From the NCBI RefSeq assembly GCF_003008555.2, contig NZ_CP027665.1, positions 2,170,001 through 2,234,000 on the forward strand: 64,000 nt of DNA, given 5' to 3'. The stretch is from Pukyongiella litopenaei (GTDB taxonomy: Bacteria; Pseudomonadota; Alphaproteobacteria; Rhodobacterales; Rhodobacteraceae). Positions 37,662-46,680 of the stretch are shown here, piece by piece. The notes beneath the pieces are model-generated. The model was not told the DNA's origin, searched no databases, and worked only from the letters and a program-made list of their open reading frames with translations. The stretch's first letter is position 1, and the number at the start of each line of letters is the position of its first letter. The translations under genes were made by a program, and so were the position numbers.

Positions 37662-37675
37662 TATGATATGTCATA
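37662..37675. promoter_or_regulatory. Palindrome upstream of marR (putative operator)
   Basis: Inverted repeat TATGA, four bases, TCATA, in an AT-rich stretch 25 bases upstream of the marR start. Its size and place suit a MarR dimer. Binding is inferred from position only. Confidence 0.5.
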
Positions 37676-37911
37676 GATATGGCTTTGGGCAAGTCGGCAG
37701 TTCAGGCTCGGCGATGTTTCATCGCCAATACCCCTGCCGGAATCCGAGGTTGTTATGGCGTCTTGGGGTCGTGTTGTTGTCGTGGATAGCTCCGCCCGAC
37801 AGCACCAGACGCGCCATCTGCGCGTTGCTCAATCAGAAAAGGCGGACATGTTCCCCGTCCGGTTTCGAGTCGTGAACCACCCCGATTTCCGGAATTCAGT
37901 GGCGCCTGACC

Positions 37912-38655
37912 TTAAGAAACGAAACTCGGAGCTGTCACCAACCCATGCGGCAAGCGAATATTCCGGAACATCGGGAAATCTTCGGCGATGAGACTTTCCA
38001 CCGATGTATATTCGAAGCTACCAAAAAACCTGTCTGTCCCGTAGTCTCCGAGTGAGAGCTCAATCCAGTCATCCGCGATCTGTTCGTAGTTCTCGGAAAG
38101 AACTCTGTTCGTCGGATCGAGATTGCTTACCAGAAGTAACCCGGTTGGTTTGCAGCCCATCACTGTCAGTTCAAGATCCGGGCGGTATCGCTGCAATATG
38201 GGAATGATCTTCCAGACATCACCGGTCCAGGCGGCTTTTGAGCCCGGCTCCATTTCGCGTGCGGTCATTTCATGGGAGAACGGGCAGCAATCATGAATGG
38301 CGACAACGCCGTTTTTGCCGCTACGCGCCTCGGTGTTGGCGAAATCCCGCAGCAGGTACTCGATCAGGTGCATGCCATCAAGGAAGGTCACACCGATCTC
38401 GATTCCCAGAGCCTCGATAAAGCCGCTATCAAAGAAATCGTCGCTGGTTTGCTGAAAGATGTGCAAGGCCGGCTTGTGATTGACCACGTTTCTGTCGATT
38501 GCGAAATAAGGATCAACGGCAATCGTCTTGCCCCTGACATTTGCAAAAGACCGACCCTTGCGGCAGCCGATTTCCAGATACCAATCGAACAGCATGTGTT
38601 CGTGGATTCTGGAGAGGAAGTCATAGTAACGCAGATCTGACGGTCGTTGGAACAT
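37912..38655 (-). CDS. Class I SAM-dependent methyltransferase-like protein
   Basis: A 247-residue protein in a noticeably AT-richer stretch. WYLEIGCRKGRSFANV holds the glycine-rich SAM loop position, KTIAVDPYF the acidic motif II, and VTFLDGMHLIEYLLRD then VVAIHDCCPF follow the pattern of the Methyltransf_24 family. It lacks a signal peptide. ATG 38655 has an AGGTG site; GTG 38664 is possible. It follows the GT61-like gene by 20 bases in one unit, so modification of a glycan or its lipid is a fair guess. Confidence 0.72.
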   Translation of the reverse strand: MFQRPSDLRYYDFLSRIHEHMLFDWYLEIGCRKGRSFANVRGKTIAVDPYFAIDRNVVNHKPALHIFQQTSDDFFDSGFIEALGIEIGVTFLDGMHLIEYLLRDFANTEARSGKNGVVAIHDCCPFSHEMTAREMEPGSKAAWTGDVWKIIPILQRYRPDLELTVMGCKPTGLLLVSNLDPTNRVLSENYEQIADDWIELSLGDYGTDRFFGSFEYTSVESLIAEDFPMFRNIRLPHGLVTAPSFVS

Positions 38656-38675
38656 CGGGGTCACCTATTGCGGCT

Positions 38676-39857
38676 TCAGGTGGGGTTGAACGCGAAAGCG
38701 TCGGTCAAGCCTTGCTGGTTCATGAGCTTGCTGAGCTTCACCACATCCAGTTCGGGCCAGTTGCTTCCGTCGTCAACAAAACCGGCGGCCTCAAGCTGTC
38801 TGCCAAGGATTGGCAGATCCAACTGACCGATTGAGGTTCGTTTGTATTGCGAATTCGGAAGCGGTTCCCATTGACCGGAAAGAGCATCAATGGCGATCGG
38901 GTGGCGACCGCTGAAACCCGTGATGTGATCGATCGGCCCTTCGCTCCAATAGCTGCGCCGTCGAATATAGGCGATGGATTGGTCCGGGCGGGCGACCAAT
39001 GCGAACAAATGGGCCGCCGAACCATCCGAAAAAACGATCTTGCGCGCCGCCTTGTACCGGGCGATCTGGGTCGCGATATCAACCGTTTCGGGATGAAAAA
39101 TCTCGTATCCCTGCTCGGCCATCAAGATCTCCAGTTGATCTTCTCCGGCCAAACCGCCAGTTGCGAGTTCCAGCCGGGCCCTGGAGACATACAGCATATC
39201 GGGACCGTCGGGTTCAATCTCTGTCGCAAAATGGTTCTTGAAATATTGACGTGTCTCTGGCGTGCCACACGCTAGGTTGACCCCTTCGACATCCGGTGGC
39301 CCAAGTCCCAGGCCCTGGCCGGGAACAACAAGCTCGTCCACCACAGCGTTCCGGCGGACAATTCGGAATTGCAGATCAACATCAAGGCATTGCAATACAG
39401 CCCTCTGGAAGCCAAGAAGTTGGGAGCCTCGCCTCGGACGCCTGGGGATGAAGATCACGCCACGCAGACCGGTCGTCCGGTCCAGTGCCCACAGGCGCGA
39501 CAAGCTTTCAATGAGAAAGTGCCCGAAATGGTCAAACAGGACACCACCCCAGAGCCATTTGCCCTTCGCGCGTCCCTGGATCTGATCGGGCATCTCAGGA
39601 GGCGTCGTCAGCGCATTGTCAAAGCGCCAGTTTGCGGAGTGAAGGCAGTGCCGCCCATCAGGATAGAGAACACCTGCGGGCTTTCGATACCGCGCGTTCT
39701 TGGGTGGCACGACAATCGCCGATTTTACTGTGACGACTTCCCGGGACCAGCCGGTGTCATGCCTCGGACGTGAGAGTCCGACTTCCGTGTCATTCAACTT
39801 TGATCTCCAAACACTGCCGTTCCAAGCTGACAGAAACGCAGCCGAAATCCTAGGCAC
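38676..39857 (-). CDS. Glycosyltransferase family 61-like protein
   Basis: A 393-residue protein without signal peptide. The central KGKWLWGGVLFDHFGHFLIE with SLSRLWALD, then VIFIPRRPR and a late RKIVFSDGSAAHLFALVARP are GT61 (DUF563) landmarks. GT61 enzymes transfer sugars, often to surface polysaccharide. The likely start is GTG 39857; the ribosome site is weak. With the downstream methyltransferase it forms a small, AT-rich surface-glycan unit that looks acquired compared with the GC-rich neighbours. Confidence 0.75.
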   Translation of the reverse strand: MPRISAAFLSAWNGSVWRSKLNDTEVGLSRPRHDTGWSREVVTVKSAIVVPPKNARYRKPAGVLYPDGRHCLHSANWRFDNALTTPPEMPDQIQGRAKGKWLWGGVLFDHFGHFLIESLSRLWALDRTTGLRGVIFIPRRPRRGSQLLGFQRAVLQCLDVDLQFRIVRRNAVVDELVVPGQGLGLGPPDVEGVNLACGTPETRQYFKNHFATEIEPDGPDMLYVSRARLELATGGLAGEDQLEILMAEQGYEIFHPETVDIATQIARYKAARKIVFSDGSAAHLFALVARPDQSIAYIRRRSYWSEGPIDHITGFSGRHPIAIDALSGQWEPLPNSQYKRTSIGQLDLPILGRQLEAAGFVDDGSNWPELDVVKLSKLMNQQGLTDAFAFNPT

Positions 39858-40182
39858 ATGTCACAATGCCGGGAAATGACGATTGCAGCGAGGGCGATTG
39901 CGGACAGGAAGACTATCGGCCGTCTGTTGTATGGATTTGCGACGCATCGCAAGTCTTTCGGACTGCCAAACATGATCTCGATCACTGCCCGGCAGTGCTT
40001 TGCGCGGCAATGTCACGAGCGGGGTGGTTGCGCCGCATGTCGTGCCGGAGGGGCTTCTTGCGTTGCCACCGGCCAAAGGTGCACTGGAGCTGACAACCGG
40101 GCCGTTTTTCCTGCGGCCCGCAGAGCTTTCTGCCGCCGCAGGACCGCGCCAATGCGGCCCCGTGGGGCGTGGGTAGAACCCT
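39858..40182. other. Gene-free stretch with a possible gene remnant
   Basis: No convincing gene. In one plus-strand frame, bases ~40015-40160 read like the end of a protein (GVVAPHVVPEGLLALPPAKG followed by TTGPFFLRPAELSAAAG) without a start or matching upstream part, then a stop. The left half is AT-richer like the glycan unit. This may be the boundary of an insertion that truncated a regulator gene; the remnant is not identified. Confidence 0.3.
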
Positions 40183-40950
40183 TCAGGCTTTGCCCATCTC
40201 GGCCAGCAGACCCCTTGCCGCGCCAGACAGCAGCCCCAGGTCGACACCGCACGCGATGAAGAGATAGCCCATCTCGCGATAACGTTTCGCGTCCGCCGCG
40301 GTGGTGGCGAGGATGCCGGGCGATTTCCCGCAGGCGATGACCCTGTCGGCGGCCAGCCTCAACTGCTCCTGTACCTGCGGCGCGGACGGGTTGCCCAGAT
40401 GGCCCAGCGATGCCGAAAGATCGGAGGGGCCGATGAAGATGCCGTCGACACCATCCACGGCACAGATTGCCTCGATCTGGTCGAGGGCTGCGCGGGTTTC
40501 GATCTGAACGATGGTGCAGATCTCCCGGTTCGCGGTGGTCAGATAATCTGGCTCGGTCCCGTATCGGCTTGCCCGCGTGCCACCGGCGACGCCGCGAATT
40601 CCGTCCGGGGGATAGCGGGTGGCCGCGACGGCGGCGGCCGCCTCCTCGGCAGTCTGAACGAAAGGCACCAGCAAGGTCTGCGCCCCGACATCCAGGATGC
40701 GTTTGATCAGCACCTTGTCGTTCCATGCGGGACGTGCGGCACAATGCGGGGTTCCGGCGGCAGCCGCCTGCAGCAGCGCCTGCAACTGCGCGATCTCGAC
40801 CGGCGCATGTTCGGTATCGAACAACAGCCAGTCGAAATCCAGCAGCGACAGAGCCTCGGCTGCGACGGGGCTGGCGAGGCTCATCCACAGGCCAAGCTGG
40901 GTCTCGCCCGCGAGCAGGCGCTGCTTGAACAGGTTTCGCGGCGCCGGCAT
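40183..40950 (-). CDS. HpcH/HpaI-type aldolase
   Basis: A 255-residue class II pyruvate aldolase. WLLFDTEHAPVEIAQLQ holds the catalytic His, CAARPAWND the substrate arginine, IVQIETRAALDQ and GPSDLSASLG the metal-binding Glu and Asp. Relatives cleave 4-hydroxy-2-oxoheptanedioate or 4-hydroxy-2-oxovalerate-type acids to pyruvate plus an aldehyde. It is the last gene of the meta-cleavage operon, and its ATG overlaps the hydratase stop by four bases. It would produce pyruvate from the ring-cleavage chain. Confidence 0.9.
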   Translation of the reverse strand: MPAPRNLFKQRLLAGETQLGLWMSLASPVAAEALSLLDFDWLLFDTEHAPVEIAQLQALLQAAAAGTPHCAARPAWNDKVLIKRILDVGAQTLLVPFVQTAEEAAAAVAATRYPPDGIRGVAGGTRASRYGTEPDYLTTANREICTIVQIETRAALDQIEAICAVDGVDGIFIGPSDLSASLGHLGNPSAPQVQEQLRLAADRVIACGKSPGILATTAADAKRYREMGYLFIACGVDLGLLSGAARGLLAEMGKA

Positions 40951-41732
40951 CAGACGAACCTCACCGCGACCGAGCCGAGCGGCCCGAAATCCGCATGCAG
41001 CGTGTCGCCCTTGTTGGCCCAGACTGGCCGCGTGAAGGATCCCGACAGGATCATGTGGCCCGGTTCCAGCGTGGTGCCGAAAGCGCCCAGCTTGTTGGCC
41101 AGCCACGCGACCGCCATCGCCGGGTGGCCCAGCACGCCGGCGGCAATGCCCGTCTCCTCGATCGCCGCATTGCGATGAAAGATGGCGCCGACCCAACGCA
41201 GATCGACCTCATCGGGCCTGACCGGGCGACCACCCAGAACGGTGCCGGCCGCCGCGCCATTGTCGGCGACGGTGTCGAAGATACGGCGCGGTTCGGTGAC
41301 GCGGGCGTCGATGATTTCGATCGAGGGCACCACCCATTCGGTCGCCCGCAGCACATCGACCAGACCCACGCCCGGCCCCTTGAGCGCGTCTTTCAGGACA
41401 AAGGTCAGTTCGGGTTCGACGCGCGGCACGCAGAAACGGTTGAACGGCACCTCGGCGCCGTCCTGCAGCACCAGATCGTCGAACATGTAGCCGTAATCCG
41501 GCTCGTCGATCTTCGACGCGGCCTGCATGGCCCTCGATGTCAGCCCGACCTTGTGGCCTACGATCCTGCGCCCTTCCGCGATCCTCGCCTCGGCCACCAT
41601 CGAGGAAATCGCATAGCTGTCCTCGATCTCGATTTCGGGGAACATCTCGGACGGGCGCCTGCCCTGCACCTTGGTGCGATGGCTTTCGAGAAGCGAGGCG
41701 ACGGCCTCGTGGCGTTGCGCATCAGTTAACAT
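40950..41732 (-). CDS. 2-Oxo-hept-4-ene-1,7-dioate hydratase / 4-oxalocrotonate decarboxylase family
   Basis: A 260-residue member of the hydratase/decarboxylase family. [31 protein letters not shown] with the metal-binding Glu residues, and [12 protein letters not shown] are family signatures. Sequence alone does not separate hydratase (HpaH/XylJ) from decarboxylase (XylI). Next to the semialdehyde dehydrogenase and aldolase it supplies one of the late meta-cleavage steps. ATG 41732 was chosen because homologues begin just before [14 protein letters not shown]. Confidence 0.88.
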   Translation of the reverse strand: MLTDAQRHEAVASLLESHRTKVQGRRPSEMFPEIEIEDSYAISSMVAEARIAEGRRIVGHKVGLTSRAMQAASKIDEPDYGYMFDDLVLQDGAEVPFNRFCVPRVEPELTFVLKDALKGPGVGLVDVLRATEWVVPSIEIIDARVTEPRRIFDTVADNGAAAGTVLGGRPVRPDEVDLRWVGAIFHRNAAIEETGIAAGVLGHPAMAVAWLANKLGAFGTTLEPGHMILSGSFTRPVWANKGDTLHADFGPLGSVAVRFV

Positions 41733-41740
41733 GGGCTGAC

Positions 41741-43195
41741 CTATAGCTTGACGCAGACATTGCGAAGTTCGGAGTAGAATTCCATCGAATGGATGCCGCC
41801 CTCGCGGCCGATCCCGCTGGATTTCGCGCCGCCGAACGCGGTGCGGAGATCGCGCAGGAACCAGCAATTGACCCAGCTTATCCCGACCTCGACCTGCGCG
41901 GCCACGCGATGCGCGCGCGCAAGGTTGGTGGTCCAGATCGAAGTGGCAAGGCCGTAGGGCGAATTGTTGGCAAGGGCCACGGCCTCGTCTTCGCTGTCGA
42001 AGGGCTGCAGATGGGTGCAAGGGCCGAAGATTTCGTCGGTGACGACAGCGGCATCCTCTGCGAGGCCTGTCCAGACCGTTGGTTGGACCCAATAGCCGCC
42101 CTCATATCCCTGCATCTCGGGCGTGCCGCCCCCGGCAAGGATATCGGCACCCGCGGCGCGGGCTTTGTCGTAGTAGGACAGAACCTTTTCGCGGTGCCCG
42201 GCCGAGATCACCGGTCCCATCGTCGTCGCATCGTCGAAGGGATCGCCAAGGCGATAGCCGCGTGCCTGCTGCGCCAGCCCCTCGGCCACGCGGTCAAAGA
42301 TGCCGCGTTGGACATAGATCCGCTCGGTCCCCAGGCAGACCTGCCCGGTATTGGCGAAACAGGCCCGTCCGATCCCTTCCATCGTGGCATCGAAATCAGC
42401 GTCGTCGAAGATGATGCCGGGGTTCTTTCCGCCGAGTTCCAGCGAGACCGGGCGCACGCCGCTTGCCGCGGCTCTCATGATCGCCTCGCCCGTGCGGGTT
42501 TCGCCGGTAAAGGTGATGCCGTCCACGTCGGGATGCGAGGTCAGGAACTCACCCGCGCATCCCGGCCCGCGACCGTGGATCACGTTGTAGACGCCGGGCG
42601 GGATGCCGACATCGTTCATGACTTCGCCCAGCAGGGTGGCCGTTGCCGGGGTTTCCTCCGACGGCTTGACCACCACCGTATTGCCGCATGCGAGCGCGGG
42701 GGCGACCTTCCAGGTCATCAGCAGAAGAGGCAGGTTCCACGGGCAGATCACCGCGATGACGCCGCGCGGGGTGCGGATGGCGTAGTTCAGTGCCCCGGCT
42801 CCGTCGGGTGTCGGCTGGTCGAAACATTCCGTGCCCAGCACCGCGACCTGGTCGGCGAAGACGCCGAAATTCGCCGCCCCGCGCGGGATGTCGATATGGC
42901 TGGCAATCGAACGCGGCTTGCCGGTATCGCGGATCTCGGCGGCGAGGAAGTCGTCGAACCGGGCGGTGATGGCATCCGCCAATTTGCGCAACAGGCCCAT
43001 TCGGTCGGGCGTGCTCATCTTTCCCCAAGGGCCTTTCAGCGCCGCGCGCGCCGCGCCCACGGCGGCATCGACCTGGTCGCGATCGGCGGCGCGGATCTGG
43101 CCGATGACCTCGCCCGTAGTCGGGAAATGATTGGCAAAGGCGTCGCCCCGGCCCGCGACGAACCGGCCGTCGATAAAATTGTTGAATTCCGTCAA
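41741..43195 (-). CDS. 2-Hydroxymuconic / 5-carboxymethyl-2-hydroxymuconic semialdehyde dehydrogenase
   Basis: A 484-residue aldehyde dehydrogenase. PWNLPLLLMTWKVAPALACG, LELGGKNPGIIF (catalytic Glu) and FANTGQVCLGTERIYV (catalytic Cys) are complete. The LPLLLMTWKVAPAL segment and C-terminal GGAKSSGIGREGGIHSMEFY fit the XylG/HpaE subgroup, which oxidises the semialdehyde made by extradiol ring cleavage. It stands between the class II aldolase-like gene (3 bases) and the hydratase (8 bases). NAD dependence is expected. Confidence 0.92.
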   Translation of the reverse strand: MTEFNNFIDGRFVAGRGDAFANHFPTTGEVIGQIRAADRDQVDAAVGAARAALKGPWGKMSTPDRMGLLRKLADAITARFDDFLAAEIRDTGKPRSIASHIDIPRGAANFGVFADQVAVLGTECFDQPTPDGAGALNYAIRTPRGVIAVICPWNLPLLLMTWKVAPALACGNTVVVKPSEETPATATLLGEVMNDVGIPPGVYNVIHGRGPGCAGEFLTSHPDVDGITFTGETRTGEAIMRAAASGVRPVSLELGGKNPGIIFDDADFDATMEGIGRACFANTGQVCLGTERIYVQRGIFDRVAEGLAQQARGYRLGDPFDDATTMGPVISAGHREKVLSYYDKARAAGADILAGGGTPEMQGYEGGYWVQPTVWTGLAEDAAVVTDEIFGPCTHLQPFDSEDEAVALANNSPYGLATSIWTTNLARAHRVAAQVEVGISWVNCWFLRDLRTAFGGAKSSGIGREGGIHSMEFYSELRNVCVKL

Positions 43196-43198
43196 TTT

Positions 43199-43879
43199 CT
43201 ATCCCTCATCCCGCGACGGCTTTTCGACGTCTCCGTCGGTCAGGTAATCCCACATGCGTTCGACGATCCCGCCCGCGCGCGTGGCCCTTGCCCGCGCCTG
43301 ATCGAGTGGCACGAGCGCATCATCGGCGCGGCCGGCCACTCTCGCCGACAGTTCGATCCGGCAGGCATCTTCCAGGTAGTAGGCCAGCATCACCGCTTCC
43401 TGCAGCGTTTTACCTGCCACCACGGCGCCGTTCCCCTTCAGGATCAAGCCGACGCTCTGGCCCATCGCGGCAAAGGCCGCATCGGCCTTTTCGTCGTCGC
43501 GCACCAGCTGGACATCGTCCCAAAGACCGGCGCGCGGATGAAAATAGCAGCCAAAACCGTGCCGCATCTCCGGCACCAGCCCAAGCGCGCCGAGCGCCAT
43601 GACGTTCGGCCCCATGAAACGCACCACCCCGCCCGCATCGGGTCGCGCGGCATAGATGCGCTGATGCAGCCTGACCTCTCCCAGCACGCCATCCGGCAGC
43701 GGGCCCGTGACCGGCACGTCGGGACAGGCCTCTCCCGGCCGGATCAGGCCCATGGGCCGGGCCGGACAGACCAGAAAGCGATCCGCCGAAATCCGTGCCG
43801 AGCAATGGCCATAGGCATGAACCAGCCCGGCCCGGCCCAGCGCGCGCGCGGCGATGCGCACCGTGGTGGCGTCGCTCAT
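43199..43879 (-). CDS. Class II aldolase/adducin family protein, likely decarboxylase
   Basis: A 226-residue protein of the fuculose-phosphate aldolase fold. GLVHAYGHCSARISADRFLV is the N-terminal phosphate/metal loop, and VGLILKGNGAVVAGKTLQEA the metal-site strand, where HG is replaced by NG. In aromatic pathways this fold includes decarboxylases of dihydroxyphthalate or of ring-cleavage products (CmtD-like). A decarboxylase acting just before or after ring cleavage fits its place between the dioxygenase and the dehydrogenase. The start at 43879 overlaps the dioxygenase stop by four bases. Confidence 0.82.
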   Translation of the reverse strand: MSDATTVRIAARALGRAGLVHAYGHCSARISADRFLVCPARPMGLIRPGEACPDVPVTGPLPDGVLGEVRLHQRIYAARPDAGGVVRFMGPNVMALGALGLVPEMRHGFGCYFHPRAGLWDDVQLVRDDEKADAAFAAMGQSVGLILKGNGAVVAGKTLQEAVMLAYYLEDACRIELSARVAGRADDALVPLDQARARATRAGGIVERMWDYLTDGDVEKPSRDEG

Positions 43880-44751
43880 TCCCGGCCCCGTTTCTTGTCG
43901 CCAAAGGCTTCGATGCGCGGCGCGGCGCCCCATTGGCAGAAACCCTTGGGTTCGAAATGGAACTGGCGGTCCCGCCAGAGCGGTTCGTCATGGATTTCGC
44001 AAACGCCGGTCGAGTATTCGAATGTCATCCCGTCGGGGCCGGTGAAATACAGGAATTCCGCGGATGATGTGGGGTGCCGGCCCGGCCCGAAGGTGATGTT
44101 CACCTGATTGTCGCGCACGAAGTTGAAGCTGCGCTGAATGTCATCGGTGCCGCCGACCTGGTGGTTGATATGCTGGATGCCTGCCTTGTGGAACGGGAAC
44201 AGCGCGATGGAATGGTGGATCGTTCCCAGCCGCATCAGGGGCGCATCGCCGATCCGGTCGCTGACGCGGGCGTTGCAGACCTGGGTCCAGAACGCCTCGT
44301 CCCGCGCGGCATCGGTGGTGCAGAGGCCGACATGGCTGAACCCGGTAATCCCCGCATCGCGCGTGCCATGGTACCGGTGGCCGGTGGTTTCGGGCCGGAC
44401 GACGAATTCGATCAGGTTTCCGGTCGGGTCGCGAAAACGGATGAATTCGCGCACCAGCCGCGCCTCGCATTCCGCGGCCGTTCCGGAATGCACATCCTTG
44501 CCAAGTGCTTCCAGCGTGGCGGCCGCCCGTTGCAGGTCCTCGCCGCTGCCGAGTTCAAAGGCGGTCATCTGGTCCTCGGCCGCGCCTTCGAAATAGCAAA
44601 GCGTATGCGCGCGCTCATCGGACCTGAAATAGGTCGCTCCCTTGCGGCGTTCGGCCACTTCCAGACCGAGGATGTTCTGCGCGAACCATTCGGCCCCTTC
44701 CAGATCGCGGGTGCCGAGGCGGCAATAGACAACGTCCTTGAGTTCGATCAC
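43876..44751 (-). CDS. Extradiol (VOC superfamily) dioxygenase, active-site complete
   Basis: A 291-residue two-module type I extradiol dioxygenase. The metal ligands are H140 in GFSHVGL, H194 in GIQHINHQV and E245 in GMTFEYS. The acid-base histidine region LGTIHHSIALFPF is also present. It should cleave a catechol-type ring next to the hydroxyl groups using Fe(II) and O2. Its ATG overlaps the stop of the degenerate paralogue by four bases. The diol substrate is unknown; the TRAP importer suggests a carboxylated one. Confidence 0.9.
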   Translation of the reverse strand: MIELKDVVYCRLGTRDLEGAEWFAQNILGLEVAERRKGATYFRSDERAHTLCYFEGAAEDQMTAFELGSGEDLQRAAATLEALGKDVHSGTAAECEARLVREFIRFRDPTGNLIEFVVRPETTGHRYHGTRDAGITGFSHVGLCTTDAARDEAFWTQVCNARVSDRIGDAPLMRLGTIHHSIALFPFHKAGIQHINHQVGGTDDIQRSFNFVRDNQVNITFGPGRHPTSSAEFLYFTGPDGMTFEYSTGVCEIHDEPLWRDRQFHFEPKGFCQWGAAPRIEAFGDKKRGRE

Positions 44752-45611
44752 AGCCCGTCCCTCCCCAGGAATTCGGGTTGTTCGGTGGGTGCGCCCCAGA
44801 TGCCGTGGCTTTGCGCGGTGCCCGCGAACTGGCGTGGTCCGCGCGCGGCGATATGGGGGCCCTTGTCGAATTCGGTCACATAGCTGAACAGCATTCCGGC
44901 GGGGCCGCGCGTGGTGACGTAAAAGCCGTTCGATGCGGCTTGCCGATCCGGGCCGGCGATGATCGGCAGTTGTGATTTCTCCAGAAAATACCGGTTGCGC
45001 ATGAGGCTGTCCTTGTCATCGACCTCCCACAGGGCCCCCAGAATACCGTCGCGGTCGGACGGATAGAGCGCGATGCGGTGATGGGCATCATCCAGTGTCA
45101 GATAGGCCGCATCACCGGCCCAGTCAGACACGCGAAGCCCCAGCCCCCGTGTCCAGAACGTTTCATTTGCGGCGATATCCGTGCAGCATAGCTGGACGGC
45201 GGCAAAATCGACGATCCCGGCATCGCGCGGCCCGTGACAGCGCCAGCCGGATGTCAGCGGACGCCAGACGATTTCGATCGTCACGCCATTGGGTGCCTTG
45301 ACCGCCAGCCCGGATTTCGACTGACGCGCGGTCGCCTGCGCGCCGGTCAGGCGCTGCGGATCATGCCCGGTTGCGCGCAGCTGCGCCTCGATCTCATCCA
45401 GGTCTTCGGACCGCGCCACGCTGAGCGCCACGGCATCGTCGACCGCGCCGCCGGTCAGGCACAACGAATAGTTGCGGGCGTCGGATCGGAACATGGCGAA
45501 ATCCTCGCCCTGATCGGCGGGCTGCAACCCGAAGACCTCGCCGGCGAAACGCCGTGCCTGATCGAGATCATCGACCCTGAGCCGCAGATATCTGAGGTCG
45601 CGATAGGTCAT
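44748..45611 (-). CDS. Degenerate extradiol dioxygenase paralogue without metal ligands
   Basis: A 287-residue protein that aligns along its length with the next gene and shares the VOC fold and the WGAPTEQPEF-like C-terminal end. The three ligand positions are changed: GIVDFAAVQL has A138 for His, DGILGALWEV has G192 for His, and GMLFSYV has S243 for Glu. The second histidine of the IHH motif region is kept (DAHHRIALYP). It cannot hold iron in the normal way, so a structural or substrate-binding partner role is inferred. It is the first enzyme gene after dctP (49 bases), with a good GAAAGGTG ribosome site. Confidence 0.85.
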   Translation of the reverse strand: MTYRDLRYLRLRVDDLDQARRFAGEVFGLQPADQGEDFAMFRSDARNYSLCLTGGAVDDAVALSVARSEDLDEIEAQLRATGHDPQRLTGAQATARQSKSGLAVKAPNGVTIEIVWRPLTSGWRCHGPRDAGIVDFAAVQLCCTDIAANETFWTRGLGLRVSDWAGDAAYLTLDDAHHRIALYPSDRDGILGALWEVDDKDSLMRNRYFLEKSQLPIIAGPDRQAASNGFYVTTRGPAGMLFSYVTEFDKGPHIAARGPRQFAGTAQSHGIWGAPTEQPEFLGRDGL

Positions 45612-45660
45612 GTTTCACCTTTCCGCATGGGTCGGGCCACGCGCCCGACCCGCGCCATGA

Positions 45661-46626
45661 TCAGAGATTTTCCGCTTCGGCTTCGAGTGCTTCAAGCATA
45701 GGTGCGCGTTCGCGCCATGCCGTGTACCAGTCATCGATGGACGATCCGAACCACGCGCGCCCGACCTCGGTCACCGGAACATCGGTGCCCTCCAGTTTTA
45801 AACGGTAATCGGCGTCGATATCGGCATAGCGACCGACCAGTTCGTCGATATGCGTGGCAAAGGTCTCTTCGACCAAGGCGCGGTCCTCTTCGGACATGGT
45901 GGCCCATTTCCGGCCCGATGCGATCGCAGCCATCGGGAACATCATGTGATCCGAAATGATGATCGACCTGGCGTGTTCATAATATTTGGAATTCCAGGTC
46001 CCCTCGACATCGATCTGCATCCCGTCGATCTGGCCATTGGCGAAGGCATCGTAAAGCGCAGGCAATGGCATCGGCGTGGGTGCGGCGCCGACCTGTTTCC
46101 AGAAATCCAGCTCCGGCTCGAACGGAATGGTGCGGATCTTCTTGCCGGCCAACCCTTCGACGGTCTCGACCTTGTCGCCGGTTACGATCATCCGCATCCC
46201 GGCCATCCCCCAGCCAAGGCCGACAAGTCCGAACTCGCTCATCCCGTCCAGCAGTTTCTGCGCGGTTTCACCCTTCAGCAATGCGCGGGCGCCCGCCACG
46301 TCATCGACGATATAGGGGGCCAGGAAGATGCCATAATTCGGGTCGCGATTGGCGAACTCGCCAAGGGTGAAAAAGGCGAAATCCATCGCGCCGGTCTGCA
46401 ATTGCTGCAGCATCTGAGCCTCGTTCCCCAGCTGCCCCGAGGGGAAGATCAGGATATCGACGCGGTCTTCGGTCTTTTCGCGGATCTCATCGGCAAGCGC
46501 CTCTGCCGTCACCGTCCACTGATGCGGGGGCGGTGTTATCAGGCCCATCCGGTATTCTTCTGCCGAGGTCATGCCGGCAAGCATCAGGCTGCCGGCGGCG
46601 ATCCCGGCCAGGGTGAACTTGGTCAT
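45661..46626 (-). CDS. dctP: TRAP transporter solute-binding protein DctP
   Basis: A 321-residue periplasmic protein. The signal peptide AGIAAGSLMLAGMTSAEE is followed by PPPHQWTVTAEALADEI, FPSGQLGNEAQMLQQLQTG and the GKKIRTIPFEPELDFWKQVG substrate arginine region, typical of DctP. It delivers an organic acid to DctQM. It starts the second transcription unit of the island; the operator at 46681-46731 lies directly upstream, so it can be regulated apart from dctQM. Confidence 0.94.
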   Translation of the reverse strand: MTKFTLAGIAAGSLMLAGMTSAEEYRMGLITPPPHQWTVTAEALADEIREKTEDRVDILIFPSGQLGNEAQMLQQLQTGAMDFAFFTLGEFANRDPNYGIFLAPYIVDDVAGARALLKGETAQKLLDGMSEFGLVGLGWGMAGMRMIVTGDKVETVEGLAGKKIRTIPFEPELDFWKQVGAAPTPMPLPALYDAFANGQIDGMQIDVEGTWNSKYYEHARSIIISDHMMFPMAAIASGRKWATMSEEDRALVEETFATHIDELVGRYADIDADYRLKLEGTDVPVTEVGRAWFGSSIDDWYTAWRERAPMLEALEAEAENL

Positions 46627-46680
46627 TTCTTCCTCCCAGTTTTTGGCCGGCCTTGCCTCTGGCGCAGGGCGGCAACGCTA

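Noticed and set aside
43876-45611. The two VOC proteins as alpha and beta subunits of a LigAB-type dioxygenase
   Set aside because: Both have the type I vicinal-oxygen-chelate fold and align to each other; LigAB is an unrelated fold.
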